21,785 nt of DNA from a virus. Below, piece by piece: positions 9,445 to 16,977 of this stretch. The notes below the pieces were generated by a model. That model ran no database searches. It worked only from the letters and a program-made list of their open reading frames with translations, and had not been told where the DNA came from. Position 1 is the stretch's first letter; each line of letters begins with the position of its first letter. A program made the translations under genes and the position numbers. Location: the IMG/VR virus record IMGVR_UViG_3300032299_000339, positions 1 through 21,785 of that record; one strand, written 5' to 3'.

Positions 9445-9460
9445 TATATTTATAAGTAAT
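9445..9460 (+). promoter_or_regulatory. AT-rich motif before the 240-aa surface protein (possible promoter)
   Basis: TATATTTATAAGTA (9445-9458) is identical to the motif at 790-803 and lies two bases before the ATG at 9461. A run of ten A's (9435-9444) precedes it. The 47-base gap is one of the few in this dense region. The repeated sequence and position suggest a regulatory role, but the promoter function is inferred. Confidence 0.45.
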
Positions 9461-10183
9461 ATGAGTTGTATAACATACCTACATAATGACCCTTTTGATA
9501 GTGGTGGAACGAAGTTTATATCAGGAACTACTTGTAATGGTTCCGCAGAATCTTATAATCTCACCTTTGGTAGTTTTGCGTGTATGGAAGCGGAACTACC
9601 ATTAGTAATATGTGATGGTTTAACAATATCAGGATCTTGTATTCCTATTTTAACATCTCCAACACCAAGTCCAACCAATACGGCAACTCCGACACCAACA
9701 ACACAAACTCCAACCAATACACAAACTCCAACTCCAACTCCAACATCTGGTGAAACAACCCCAACACAAACACCAACAAATACACAAACACCAACAAATA
9801 CACAAACCCCAACTCAAACAACTACTAGAACTCCTACACCAACAAGTAATCCATATTGTTATACAATAACCAATTCGCAAAGTGCTCCTAATGAATGCTT
9901 TGATTGTCCTGGATATTTCTTCACTACAACAGATACGACTATAGAGTTCTTTAATGGTTGTAGTGGAACTACAATACCCGCTCCATTTAATATGAATGTA
10001 ATAGCACATTATAGCGATAGTTCAACAGGAAATACCTACATATCTGGTGGAACAATTGGTAGTGTAGTTATTGCTACAAGTGAGGTACAGTGTGTTGCAC
10101 CTCCTACTTGCGGTGAGGTGGCAAGTCCAACATTTGACTTCCTTACTATATCAGGTGGAACTATTAGTGAATGTTGTATATGA
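9461..10183 (+). CDS. Secondary tail surface protein: Cys-rich N-domain, Pro/Thr linker, Cys-rich C-domain
   Basis: This 240-aa protein has three visible parts. Residues 1-64 are a small Cys-containing beta module (ISGTTCNGS, GSFACMEA, VICDGL, GSCIPI). Residues 65-128 are a TPTPTNTQ-type linker. Residues 129-240 are an 8-Cys domain about 88% identical at DNA level to the end of the preceding gene. It looks like a stand-alone accessory version of the tail-tip protein's tip, arising by tandem duplication. It may attach to the tail tip through its N-domain and present a second copy of the display domain. There is no signal peptide, as expected for an intracellularly assembled virion protein. The high Cys content is unusual and may mean disulfides formed after release, or metal binding. 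The function is an inference from architecture and position. Confidence 0.6.
   Translation: MSCITYLHNDPFDSGGTKFISGTTCNGSAESYNLTFGSFACMEAELPLVICDGLTISGSCIPILTSPTPSPTNTATPTPTTQTPTNTQTPTPTPTSGETTPTQTPTNTQTPTNTQTPTQTTTRTPTPTSNPYCYTITNSQSAPNECFDCPGYFFTTTDTTIEFFNGCSGTTIPAPFNMNVIAHYSDSSTGNTYISGGTIGSVVIATSEVQCVAPPTCGEVASPTFDFLTISGGTISECCI
9652..9844 (+). repeat. Pro/Thr linker of the 240-aa surface protein
   Basis: About 190 bases of imperfect repeats encode [12 protein letters not shown]-like units. They join the N-terminal Cys module to the duplicated Cys-rich domain (residues 65-128). Confidence 0.88.
9839..10183 (+). repeat. Cys-rich terminal domain duplication, copy 2
   Basis: This is the partner of 9069-9413: the same length, no indels and about 88% identical. 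The last 60 or so bases before the final codon are almost unchanged, while differences cluster in the first third. Confidence 0.92.
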
Positions 10184-10205
10184 CCCCCTTTAATAATATA
10201 AAAAT

Positions 10206-10346
10206 ATGAAGTTTATAACTGACGAAGTGATAAGTAATAGTCCCAAACAAGTAGAAACATACCTCAACGAAATTGAGAGTATAAAAGGATTGGTAAGAAA
10301 CTATAATTTAATAAAAAAATTAAACTTGAGAAAGAAGAATGGCTAA
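10206..10346 (+). CDS. 46-aa small protein overlapping the tape measure start
   Basis: An ATG at 10206, preceded by an A/T-rich stretch like those of its neighbours, opens a 46-codon frame ending TAA at 10344-10346. The product is helical and charged (MKFITDEVISNSP, then QVETYLNEIESIKGL, ending LRKKNG). It overlaps the tape measure ATG (10339) by eight bases in another frame, an arrangement that favours translational coupling. No family is recognised. Position next to the tape measure hints at a small chaperone or tail-length accessory, but this is speculation. It fills the only gap here large enough for a gene, which supports its being real. Confidence 0.55.
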   Translation: MKFITDEVISNSPKQVETYLNEIESIKGLVRNYNLIKKLNLRKKNG

Positions 10347-12336
10347 TGCATCAGTAAAAGCACTACGCGACTTAAAAAAGGAGATGAAGGCTTTGTCTGC
10401 GGGAACAGATGAGTTCAACAGAAAAGCCGCAGAAATCAGGGATATGGAGGACTCGTTGGAGGCTGCCAAGATTGGTGCTGAAGATTTAGGTGGAGCATTA
10501 GAATCCGCACCTGGCCCACTTGGTAATTTGGCAAGAGGTTTCAAGACATTAGAATTAAATACCAAAAGTTTTGGTACAGCACTTCGGGCTACGGGTATTG
10601 GATTACTTGTAGGATTGATTGGAGGACTGGTTGCCGCTTTTATGGAAAACGAAAAGGCAATGAAAAAGTTGGAGCCTGTTATGGCAGCGTTCCAAAAAAT
10701 ACTTGGTGGTATATTTGCTGCGTTTGAACCAGTATTAGATGTATTCATAGAAATGGTTGAATATGCTTTACCATATTTCACACAGGCTATTGGGGTTGTT
10801 TATTCTACTTTATATGGTTTATTTACTCTCATAAAAGAAGCAGGTGTTGGAGCAGGTAAGTTGTTAGTGGGTATTTTTACACTAGATACTGAAATGATTG
10901 GTGCTGGTATAGATCAGTTGGGTAATTCTGTAAATGCTGCGGTGGATAGTGGTATGGAAGCATATAAAAGGTTTGAGCAAGGTTCACAGGAATTAACCGC
11001 AGCAGAAAAAGAAGAATTAGAAAAACGACAACAGGCAGAAGCGGACGCAGCACAGAAAAGAAAAGAAGCCGCAGAAAAGGCTGCTAAAGAAGAAGAAACC
11101 AGATTGAAGGCAGCACAAGATGTTTATAAAAAATATCTTGATGCTGAAAAAGACCTATTGGCAAAGACCGATGAGGAAAAATTGGCATTAGAAAAACAAA
11201 GGGCACAGGCTGAACTTGATGCGTTGAACCTTACAGCACAAGAACGACAAAAGATACAAGACCAATTCAACGCTGTTTATAAGTTGAAGGAAGAGGAACT
11301 TGCAAAACAGAACGAACAAAGAGAATTACAAAAAATACAAAAAGAAAAAAACTTACAGGTTGAATTACAAAAGTTAAGGGCTGCGGGGACAGAAACATTA
11401 CAAGATGATGCTAATATTGAATTAGGTATTATCAATAAAAAATATGAAGACCTTGTTGCTGCGGCTATATTGAATAATGAAGCGACCATAACATTAGAAA
11501 TGTTAAAGGAGGAGGAACTTGCCAAAGTAAGAAAAGATTATGAGACAAGAGAAAATCAAAGGGTCGCAGCACAATTAGAAAAACAAAGACAGGACTTATT
11601 CAAGGCTATTGATGACGAAAGGACTGCGGCACAAGAAAAGATTGGTATTCGTTCAGGAATAGTAAGTGCTATATCAGAAATAGCAGGTCAGGAAACAGCA
11701 ATAGGTAAGGCGGCATTTGTGGCACAACAACTATTACGATTGGCTGACTTGAAGGCGACCGCTACGGCAGCATTAAAGAAAATAGCAATAGACCAAGCAG
11801 GAACAGGTGCGGATGTCGCTAAAGGTTTTGCCGCAACATTAAAGGCAGGTTTCCCACAGAACGTTCCATTATTGGTTCTATACGCAGCACAAGCGGCGGC
11901 TGTTGTTGCGGCAGCAATAAGTGCGTTTACCAAGGCTAAAGGAGAAGTTAAAGGAGGAGAACAAGCAGGAGGGTCATTATCAACCGCAGCACCATCAACC
12001 CCCGCACCTATTAGTGTTGTTGCTCGTCGTAATCAGGGTGGATTTGTATTTGGTGATGGAGGGTCAATAACGGATTCCATACCAACGATGTTGTCAAATG
12101 GGGAGTTTGTTATGAACTCAAGATCTGCTGAAATGTTCTCACCATTATTGATGGCGATGAATGATACAGGAAATCTACCAAATACCTCTTTACCGAGATC
12201 GGTGGGTAATCAATCATTAGTAGATGTTATGCAGGGAAATACAAACAACAGACCTATTAGGACTTACGTGACGGCACAAGATATGTCTAACCAACAACAA
12301 TTTGATAGAACCATAAAATCAAGGTCGTTGATATAA
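10339..12336 (+). CDS. Tail tape measure protein
   Basis: This 665-aa protein has the tape measure plan. A helical N-terminus (residues 1-75) is followed by hydrophobic Gly-rich segments (ATGIGLLVGLIGGLVAAF near residue 85, and others to about 180). A long charged coiled coil (about 215-420, rich in EEL, KQ and AA) comes next, then an Ala-rich helical stretch. The C-terminal segment GGFVFGDGGSITDSIPTMLS, then NGEFVMN near residue 571, is the typical closing motif of tape measures in this phage group. Tape measures fix tail length and are later ejected to help DNA entry. At about 1.5 angstrom per residue, 665 aa suggests a tail near 100 nm, assuming no large processing. A purine-rich GAGAAAGAAG lies just before the start, the nearest thing to a Shine-Dalgarno in the window. 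The gene precedes the head genes instead of following the tail tube gene. Confidence 0.9.
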   Translation: MANASVKALRDLKKEMKALSAGTDEFNRKAAEIRDMEDSLEAAKIGAEDLGGALESAPGPLGNLARGFKTLELNTKSFGTALRATGIGLLVGLIGGLVAAFMENEKAMKKLEPVMAAFQKILGGIFAAFEPVLDVFIEMVEYALPYFTQAIGVVYSTLYGLFTLIKEAGVGAGKLLVGIFTLDTEMIGAGIDQLGNSVNAAVDSGMEAYKRFEQGSQELTAAEKEELEKRQQAEADAAQKRKEAAEKAAKEEETRLKAAQDVYKKYLDAEKDLLAKTDEEKLALEKQRAQAELDALNLTAQERQKIQDQFNAVYKLKEEELAKQNEQRELQKIQKEKNLQVELQKLRAAGTETLQDDANIELGIINKKYEDLVAAAILNNEATITLEMLKEEELAKVRKDYETRENQRVAAQLEKQRQDLFKAIDDERTAAQEKIGIRSGIVSAISEIAGQETAIGKAAFVAQQLLRLADLKATATAALKKIAIDQAGTGADVAKGFAATLKAGFPQNVPLLVLYAAQAAAVVAAAISAFTKAKGEVKGGEQAGGSLSTAAPSTPAPISVVARRNQGGFVFGDGGSITDSIPTMLSNGEFVMNSRSAEMFSPLLMAMNDTGNLPNTSLPRSVGNQSLVDVMQGNTNNRPIRTYVTAQDMSNQQQFDRTIKSRSLI

Positions 12337-12356
12337 TGGCATAACATATAATAAAA

Positions 12357-12371
12357 TATATTTAATATAGA
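12357..12371 (+). promoter_or_regulatory. AT-rich motif before the protease gene (weaker match)
   Basis: TATATTTAATATAG lies directly before the ATG at 12372, in a 35-base gap between tape measure and protease. It shares TATATTTA with the motif at 790, 9445 and 18892, then diverges. It would be placed correctly to drive the head genes. Function is inferred. Confidence 0.35.
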
Positions 12372-14411
12372 ATGAAAATCGTAGAATTACTCATAGACGA
12401 AGATTTTGAGGAATCAGGGATAGAAGCAATATCTTTGGTAGGTAGTCCCGCTCACGAGGAAAATTGGATTGCCTTTAATAATGAGGACGCACCCACCCTT
12501 GATGACAACTCTATAACATATAGAATTGTGGAGGATGACTTCTGTTCTTCTAATCCTCTTTTAGACACATTAGGGGAGTCCTACAACGACTTAATTAGTC
12601 AAGGGTGGGTGATTAGTCGTGTAGAACAGATGAACCCCGAGAGGATACTTAAAATGAGCCGTGAGAGGTTCTCCGATCCAAACGCTGAATCATACGAAGA
12701 TACAGTCCAATTTAGAATCAGATTCAAGTATGTTGGGCCGAGGGACAATAAGAATAGAAAGTTCTGTGCTGATATGTTGGCAAAGAACAGAGTGTATAGA
12801 ATAGAAGACATAGAACAACTATCAAACCCCGAGTTTGGTAGTTATGATATATTCACTTGGAGAGGTTCATTCAACTGCAGACATACTTGGGTTAAATTGG
12901 TATTCCAACCAGAAGGTAAGATTAGAAACTCTGGTGATTCAACGAGAGGTCTAATACAAACAGACCCATTATCAACAAGATTACAACCTGATACAAGACC
13001 AGGTGCTACAATACGATCCGCCGATGAGGGAAAAGGTCAAGGTCAGTGGGAGGAAGGAATGCCAAGAACAGGCCCTAACTTGTTTGCTGAAATTGGGCCA
13101 AGGGGAGGTATTAAAAAATCAGATAAAGCCCCAAAGTCAGATACACCAAATCCTAAACCTGCGGGTGAAGGAACGGCAAAAGGTAAAGCGACTGGTAAGA
13201 GGGGTGCTGTTGTAAGTGCCGAACAAGAAAAAACCTTACAAAAAAAGGTTGATGATTTTAATGAAAAAGATAGTAATACCAAGAATGGTCGTGCTACATT
13301 AGGAGCGTTGAAGTCAGTATTCCAAAGAGGTCTTGGAGCCTATAATGTATCACATTCACCAACAGTTCAATCATCAGAGCAGTGGGCTTATGCTAGAGTT
13401 AATGCATTTTTATATTTATTGAAAAATGGGAGACCAGAAAACAAAAAATATACATCTGATTTTGACCTATTACCGAAAGACCACCCAAAGGCAGAAAAGA
13501 TGTCTGTTGATGGTTATGTAATATGTGATGAGTGTGGTTGGGAATGGCAAATTAAAGATGGTGGTGATGAACCATTCATCTGTCATAAATGTGGATACGA
13601 CAATTCACCAAATAGTTTAACCGAAGATAATTTTGTTGAAGCCATAAGTGATTATCCTGAAGGTGTAAAGAATGCTGCGGCAAGAGCGGTCAAATACGCA
13701 GAGGAGAATGGTTGGGGTTCTTGTGGAACGCAGGTAGGAAAAACGCGAGCATCGCAATTAGCCAAGGGTGAACCCATTTCAGTTGACACGTTGAAGCGGA
13801 TGTATTCCTATTTATCAAGACATAAGGTTGATTTGGAGACATCAAAAGATTACAAAAGTTCCTGCGGAAAATTGATGTATGATAGTTGGGGGGGTGAAGC
13901 CGCATTAAGTTGGTCTGAAAGAAAACTCAAACAACTTGAAAACGAAAAAATGACTTTTGCTGTCGCTAGTGAAGACAAGATGATTATTGTTGGAGCAGCG
14001 ATGATTCCAAATAAGATGATACATAGATATGATATGTTTGGAAACAAATATTATGTCTATTTCTCAAAGGATTCTATTAGAAAAATGGCTAATAGATTCT
14101 TAAAACAAAAAAGGACTGACGAAACCTCCATAGAACATAACGGAATTAAGTTAGGTTCAGACAAGGTCTATGTTACTGAAAGTTGGATTAGTGAAGACCC
14201 CATCAAGGACAAGTCAGCCAATTATGGTTTTGAGTTGCCTGCTGGTACTTGGTTCGTCCAAATGAAAGTAGAAGACCCAAAAATATGGGAACTTGTTAAA
14301 CAAAATAACTTAAGTGGATTCTCTGTTGAGGGTCTATTCAAGGAAAAAGCAGTTTTTTCCAAACAGGAAGAACAAATAAACCAAATAAAACAACTATTAA
14401 AATCAATATAA
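12372..14411 (+). CDS. XkdF-like capsid maturation protease with large multidomain insertion
   Basis: This 679-aa protein appears to be a prohead protease split by about 480 inserted residues. Residues 1-40 (ESGIEAISLVGSPAHEENW) and 524-679 match the XkdF-like protease pattern: FAVASEDKMIIVGAAMIPNK, YYVYFSKDSI, TSIEHNG with candidate catalytic His589, and NLSGFSVEGLF with candidate Ser651. The insertion holds a domain with RKFCADML (Cys132), NRVYRIEDI and NCRH (Cys169, His171), which I have seen beside Mu-F-like head proteins. Next come a Gly/Lys-rich linker (about 190-280), a DUF5824-like region (about 280-377), a zinc ribbon (Cys385, Cys388, Cys404, Cys407) and a conserved module (423-520) with QVGKTRASQLAKGEPISVDT, LKRMYSYLSRH and WGGEAALSWSERKL. 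It lies before the scaffold and major capsid genes, as expected for a head-maturation protease. The protease assignment is fairly sure; the roles of the inserted domains are unknown. Confidence 0.78.
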   Translation: MKIVELLIDEDFEESGIEAISLVGSPAHEENWIAFNNEDAPTLDDNSITYRIVEDDFCSSNPLLDTLGESYNDLISQGWVISRVEQMNPERILKMSRERFSDPNAESYEDTVQFRIRFKYVGPRDNKNRKFCADMLAKNRVYRIEDIEQLSNPEFGSYDIFTWRGSFNCRHTWVKLVFQPEGKIRNSGDSTRGLIQTDPLSTRLQPDTRPGATIRSADEGKGQGQWEEGMPRTGPNLFAEIGPRGGIKKSDKAPKSDTPNPKPAGEGTAKGKATGKRGAVVSAEQEKTLQKKVDDFNEKDSNTKNGRATLGALKSVFQRGLGAYNVSHSPTVQSSEQWAYARVNAFLYLLKNGRPENKKYTSDFDLLPKDHPKAEKMSVDGYVICDECGWEWQIKDGGDEPFICHKCGYDNSPNSLTEDNFVEAISDYPEGVKNAAARAVKYAEENGWGSCGTQVGKTRASQLAKGEPISVDTLKRMYSYLSRHKVDLETSKDYKSSCGKLMYDSWGGEAALSWSERKLKQLENEKMTFAVASEDKMIIVGAAMIPNKMIHRYDMFGNKYYVYFSKDSIRKMANRFLKQKRTDETSIEHNGIKLGSDKVYVTESWISEDPIKDKSANYGFELPAGTWFVQMKVEDPKIWELVKQNNLSGFSVEGLFKEKAVFSKQEEQINQIKQLLKSI

Positions 14412-14412
14412 G

Positions 14413-15354
14413 ATGAATAGTAACAAAACCCTACAAAAGATTAAGCAGATTTTGGGTCTATCTCCACAGTTATTTTTTGAGTCAAAAACAGACCAAGGCG
14501 TAACTGTCAAAATGGAGGGTGAACTAGAATTGGGGGCTATGATATATGTTGCCACAGAAGAGGGACTTATCCCTGCACCTGCTGGAGAGCATATGTTAAT
14601 GGACGGAACTAAAATTGAAGTAGATGAGGATTCTAAAATCACCAAGATTGATATGGGTGAAATGGAAATGGAAGTAAAAGTTGACGATGAAAAAGAAGAA
14701 AAGTTCGCTGACGTGAAGTTGAAAGACGGAGTGATTATGCGAGTTGAAGGTGACGCCCCAACTGTGGGTCGTTTAATCAGGAAGGTTTCTTATGACGGCA
14801 CTTTACTACCATTCACCGATGGAACTTATGAGACCGCAGATGGAAAGATGATTTCTATTGTCGGTGGAGCAATTATGGGCATCAAGGAGAAAGGTAAGGA
14901 CGAGGCATTCGTAATTGCTGAAACCGCACAAGGTGCTAAAGTAGAATCTAAAACCTTTGATGTCGGTGAAGAAGTATTTGTCCTTGATGGTGATTCTAAA
15001 GTACCTGCTCCCGATGGTGAGCACCAAGTTGTCCTAAAAGACGAAAGTGGTAAAGAGGTAAAGATTAGAGTTATTACCAAAGATGGTATTATCACTGAAA
15101 GAGAGAATGTTGAAGAAGAAGATATGGCAGTTGAAAAGATTGCTGAACTTTTTTCTCAAGCATTAAAAAATCTTGAAAACAAACTTGATATTCTAGTGTC
15201 AAGACAAACACAACTAGAAAACAAAGTCCAAAAGTTCTCAAAAGAACCTGCGGGTGACCGAGTATTTACTCAAAAAACATTCACCGAATCTAAATCTGAA
15301 AATGACCGTATTGAATCATTCAAGAGATTGAGAGCAGCGATGAATAAAAACTAA
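14413..15354 (+). CDS. Scaffold-like capsid assembly protein
   Basis: This 313-aa acidic protein lies between the protease and the major capsid gene, the usual place of a scaffold. Residues 20-230 contain three related beta repeats with Gly and acidic turns: LIPAPAGEHMLMDGTKIEV, LLPFTDGTYETADGKMISI and VPAPDGEHQVVLKDESG. Residues 235-275 form a coiled coil (MAVEKIAELFSQALKNLENK, then LDILVSRQTQLENKVQKF). The last 40 residues are basic, ending FKRLRAAMNKN, and could contact capsid subunits. Scaffolds in this position organise coat assembly and are often degraded by the protease. The repeat-plus-coil layout is not the classic all-helical scaffold, so a decoration or core protein is possible. 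It begins one base after the protease stop codon. Confidence 0.62.
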   Translation: MNSNKTLQKIKQILGLSPQLFFESKTDQGVTVKMEGELELGAMIYVATEEGLIPAPAGEHMLMDGTKIEVDEDSKITKIDMGEMEMEVKVDDEKEEKFADVKLKDGVIMRVEGDAPTVGRLIRKVSYDGTLLPFTDGTYETADGKMISIVGGAIMGIKEKGKDEAFVIAETAQGAKVESKTFDVGEEVFVLDGDSKVPAPDGEHQVVLKDESGKEVKIRVITKDGIITERENVEEEDMAVEKIAELFSQALKNLENKLDILVSRQTQLENKVQKFSKEPAGDRVFTQKTFTESKSENDRIESFKRLRAAMNKN

Positions 15355-15377
15355 ACTAAAACTAATTTATTATCAAA

Positions 15378-16334
15378 ATGAAAAAATTACAAAAAATGAA
15401 CTTTAACTACGACCTTGGCGGATTGTCAGAGTATGTAGACCAACTTTCATCTGATATTATATCTGAAGCAGTATTGTCCCCCGTGACTATGTCTTATGTT
15501 AATGTTATTCCTGGTATTAAAGGAACTCAAAATGTAAACTTATTGGAGGAGACATTATCAGTTCAAACTGGTACAACTTGCGGATGGAACAATGCAGGAA
15601 CAGTTGAGTTCACAGCAGTACCTTTGGCTGTACAAGCACTTAAAGTAAACCAATCTTTATGTTTGGAGCAACTAAACACTTTATGGTTAGGTCAATACCT
15701 AAACGCTGGTTCTTACAACGAAACAGCACCATTTGAGCAGGCTATTGTTGACCTTCAGACAAAACAAATCAAGAGATATAATGAGGACTTGTTATGGAAT
15801 GCTTCATCAGGAACTTCAACTTTCTCTGGTTTCATCCAATTATTAAACAATACTGCTGGTGTTGTTAAATTGACTGGTGCTACAGCATTATGTTCTGTAA
15901 CTGGTTCTTCAACTATTGAGAAGGCTAATGCTGTATTAACTCAAGTGGATAATATCATCAACGCTTTAGATAGAAACATCTATGACAGAGACGATATTGT
16001 AATCTTTATGTCTCAACAACAATTCAAGTGTTATATGGTGGCGTTAAGAAACGTAAACAACTTCCACTTTACTGAACCAACTTTGGGTCAAGTATATGAG
16101 ACATTCCACCCACAAACTAAATACAAGGTTGTAGGTGTACCAGGTCTTAACGGATCTTCTTTAATCGCAGCAGCACCGATGCAATACTTCCTTGTTGGAG
16201 TTGACTTGATGTCTGATGAGGATTCATTCAGATCTTGGTGGAGTATGGACTTCCAAGAGGTACGTATTATGTCTGCTTGGAAATTAGGAACCGCAATTGC
16301 GTTCCCACAGTTCTTTGTGACTAATGGACTATAA
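15378..16334 (+). CDS. Major capsid protein
   Basis: This 318-aa protein fits a HK97-fold coat protein. A helical N-terminus (FNYDLGGLSEYVDQLSSDII) leads to an E-loop-like beta section (IPGIKGTQNVNLLEE, then TTCGWNNAGTVEFTAVPLAV). A spine-helix region (FEQAIVDLQTKQIKRYNEDL) is followed by the A-domain with DRDDIVIFMSQQQFKCYMVA, then YKVVGVPGLNGSSLIAAAP. The end is EVRIMSAWKLGTAIAFPQF. Length and position after the scaffold agree with this. I see no obvious N-terminal delta domain beyond a short helix, which is consistent with a separate scaffold gene. An inverted repeat follows the stop codon. Confidence 0.87.
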   Translation: MKKLQKMNFNYDLGGLSEYVDQLSSDIISEAVLSPVTMSYVNVIPGIKGTQNVNLLEETLSVQTGTTCGWNNAGTVEFTAVPLAVQALKVNQSLCLEQLNTLWLGQYLNAGSYNETAPFEQAIVDLQTKQIKRYNEDLLWNASSGTSTFSGFIQLLNNTAGVVKLTGATALCSVTGSSTIEKANAVLTQVDNIINALDRNIYDRDDIVIFMSQQQFKCYMVALRNVNNFHFTEPTLGQVYETFHPQTKYKVVGVPGLNGSSLIAAAPMQYFLVGVDLMSDEDSFRSWWSMDFQEVRIMSAWKLGTAIAFPQFFVTNGL

Positions 16335-16339
16335 TATAT

Positions 16340-16358
16340 GGGGGGTAAATAACCCCCC
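16340..16358 (+). terminator. Hairpin between capsid and tail tube genes
   Basis: GGGGGGT (16340-16346) pairs perfectly with ACCCCCC (16352-16358) around a five-base AAATA loop, directly after the capsid stop codon. It is followed by a mixed A/T stretch instead of a clean T-run. It could be a weak terminator or an mRNA 3'-end stabiliser for the abundant capsid transcript. Confidence 0.6.
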
Positions 16359-16398
16359 TATTTACACTAATAAACTAAAAAACTAAATATAATATACA

Positions 16399-16923
16399 AT
16401 GAGTTGTAATTTAGCACAAGGTATTACTTTTGGTTGTAGAGACAACGCAGGTGGTGTTAATAGAGTTTGGATTACTGATTTTGATAATGTGACATCAGTA
16501 ATTAAGAACACAGGAGACACGATTACGTCCATCACAGGAACAGGGGTATTTTATTCTTTTGATCTCATCAGGACTACTTCCGAGATGACAGAAACGATAA
16601 ATGCTTCACTTGAGAATGGTACAGTATTCTACACACAGGAACTTACAATGTTCTTCGCAAAGTTGGAACAATACAAAAGAAATATCATAAAGACACTAGC
16701 ACAAAACTTCAGATTAGCGGTAATATTTGAGGACAATAACGGTTCATATTTCTTACTTGGTGAGGAATACGGAATGTTCGTTTCCGCTGGTTCATCCGCA
16801 ACTGGACTTGCTTTAGGAGATCGTCAAGGATATAATTTGACTTTACAAGCACTAGAACAATTACCTATGAATGAGTTGAGTGGAACTATCTATCAAGTCG
16901 TTTCAGGTATAACAGTAGAATAA
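16399..16923 (+). CDS. Major tail tube protein
   Basis: This 174-aa protein follows the capsid gene and is bracketed by two hairpins, which suits a highly expressed structural gene. The MSCNLAQGITFGCRDNAGGV start followed by VWITDFDNV is a pattern I recognise from tail tube proteins of Bacteroidota siphophages. The rest is beta-rich with one central helix region (TQELTMFFAKLEQYKRNIIK) and ends LSGTIYQVVSGITVE, the expected tube-subunit layout. Tube subunits stack as hexamers around the tape measure. No sheath gene is visible, which supports a non-contractile tail. No SD is present; an A-rich leader of about 40 bases precedes the start. Confidence 0.75.
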   Translation: MSCNLAQGITFGCRDNAGGVNRVWITDFDNVTSVIKNTGDTITSITGTGVFYSFDLIRTTSEMTETINASLENGTVFYTQELTMFFAKLEQYKRNIIKTLAQNFRLAVIFEDNNGSYFLLGEEYGMFVSAGSSATGLALGDRQGYNLTLQALEQLPMNELSGTIYQVVSGITVE

Positions 16924-16929
16924 CTATTT

Positions 16930-16972
16930 ATCACAGGGGGGTTTATAATAACTCCTCTGTGATTATTTTATA
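16930..16972 (+). terminator. Rho-independent terminator after tail tube gene
   Basis: A 13-bp stem (16930-16942 with 16951-16963, including two G-T pairs) with an eight-base loop is followed by TATTTTAT. It begins six bases after the tube gene stop codon. This is the strongest terminator-like structure in the window. Confidence 0.75.
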
Positions 16973-16977
16973 CACAA

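Noticed and set aside
9650-10009. Reverse-strand ORF rich in Cys and Trp
   Set aside because: It is a mirror of the Pro/Thr linker and Cys-rich domain codons on the + strand. The composition is a by-product of the repeats.
9069-10183. Diversity-generating retroelement with template and variable repeats
   Set aside because: Mismatches between the two copies are not confined to template adenines, and no reverse transcriptase gene is seen.
10320-10781. Reverse-strand 153-aa ORF
   Set aside because: It lies antisense to the start of the tape measure gene, and its Ala/Ser composition comes from that coding sequence.
12599-12811. Small antisense ORF within the protease gene
   Set aside because: It has no initiation context and no family, and the sense frame carries clear conserved motifs.
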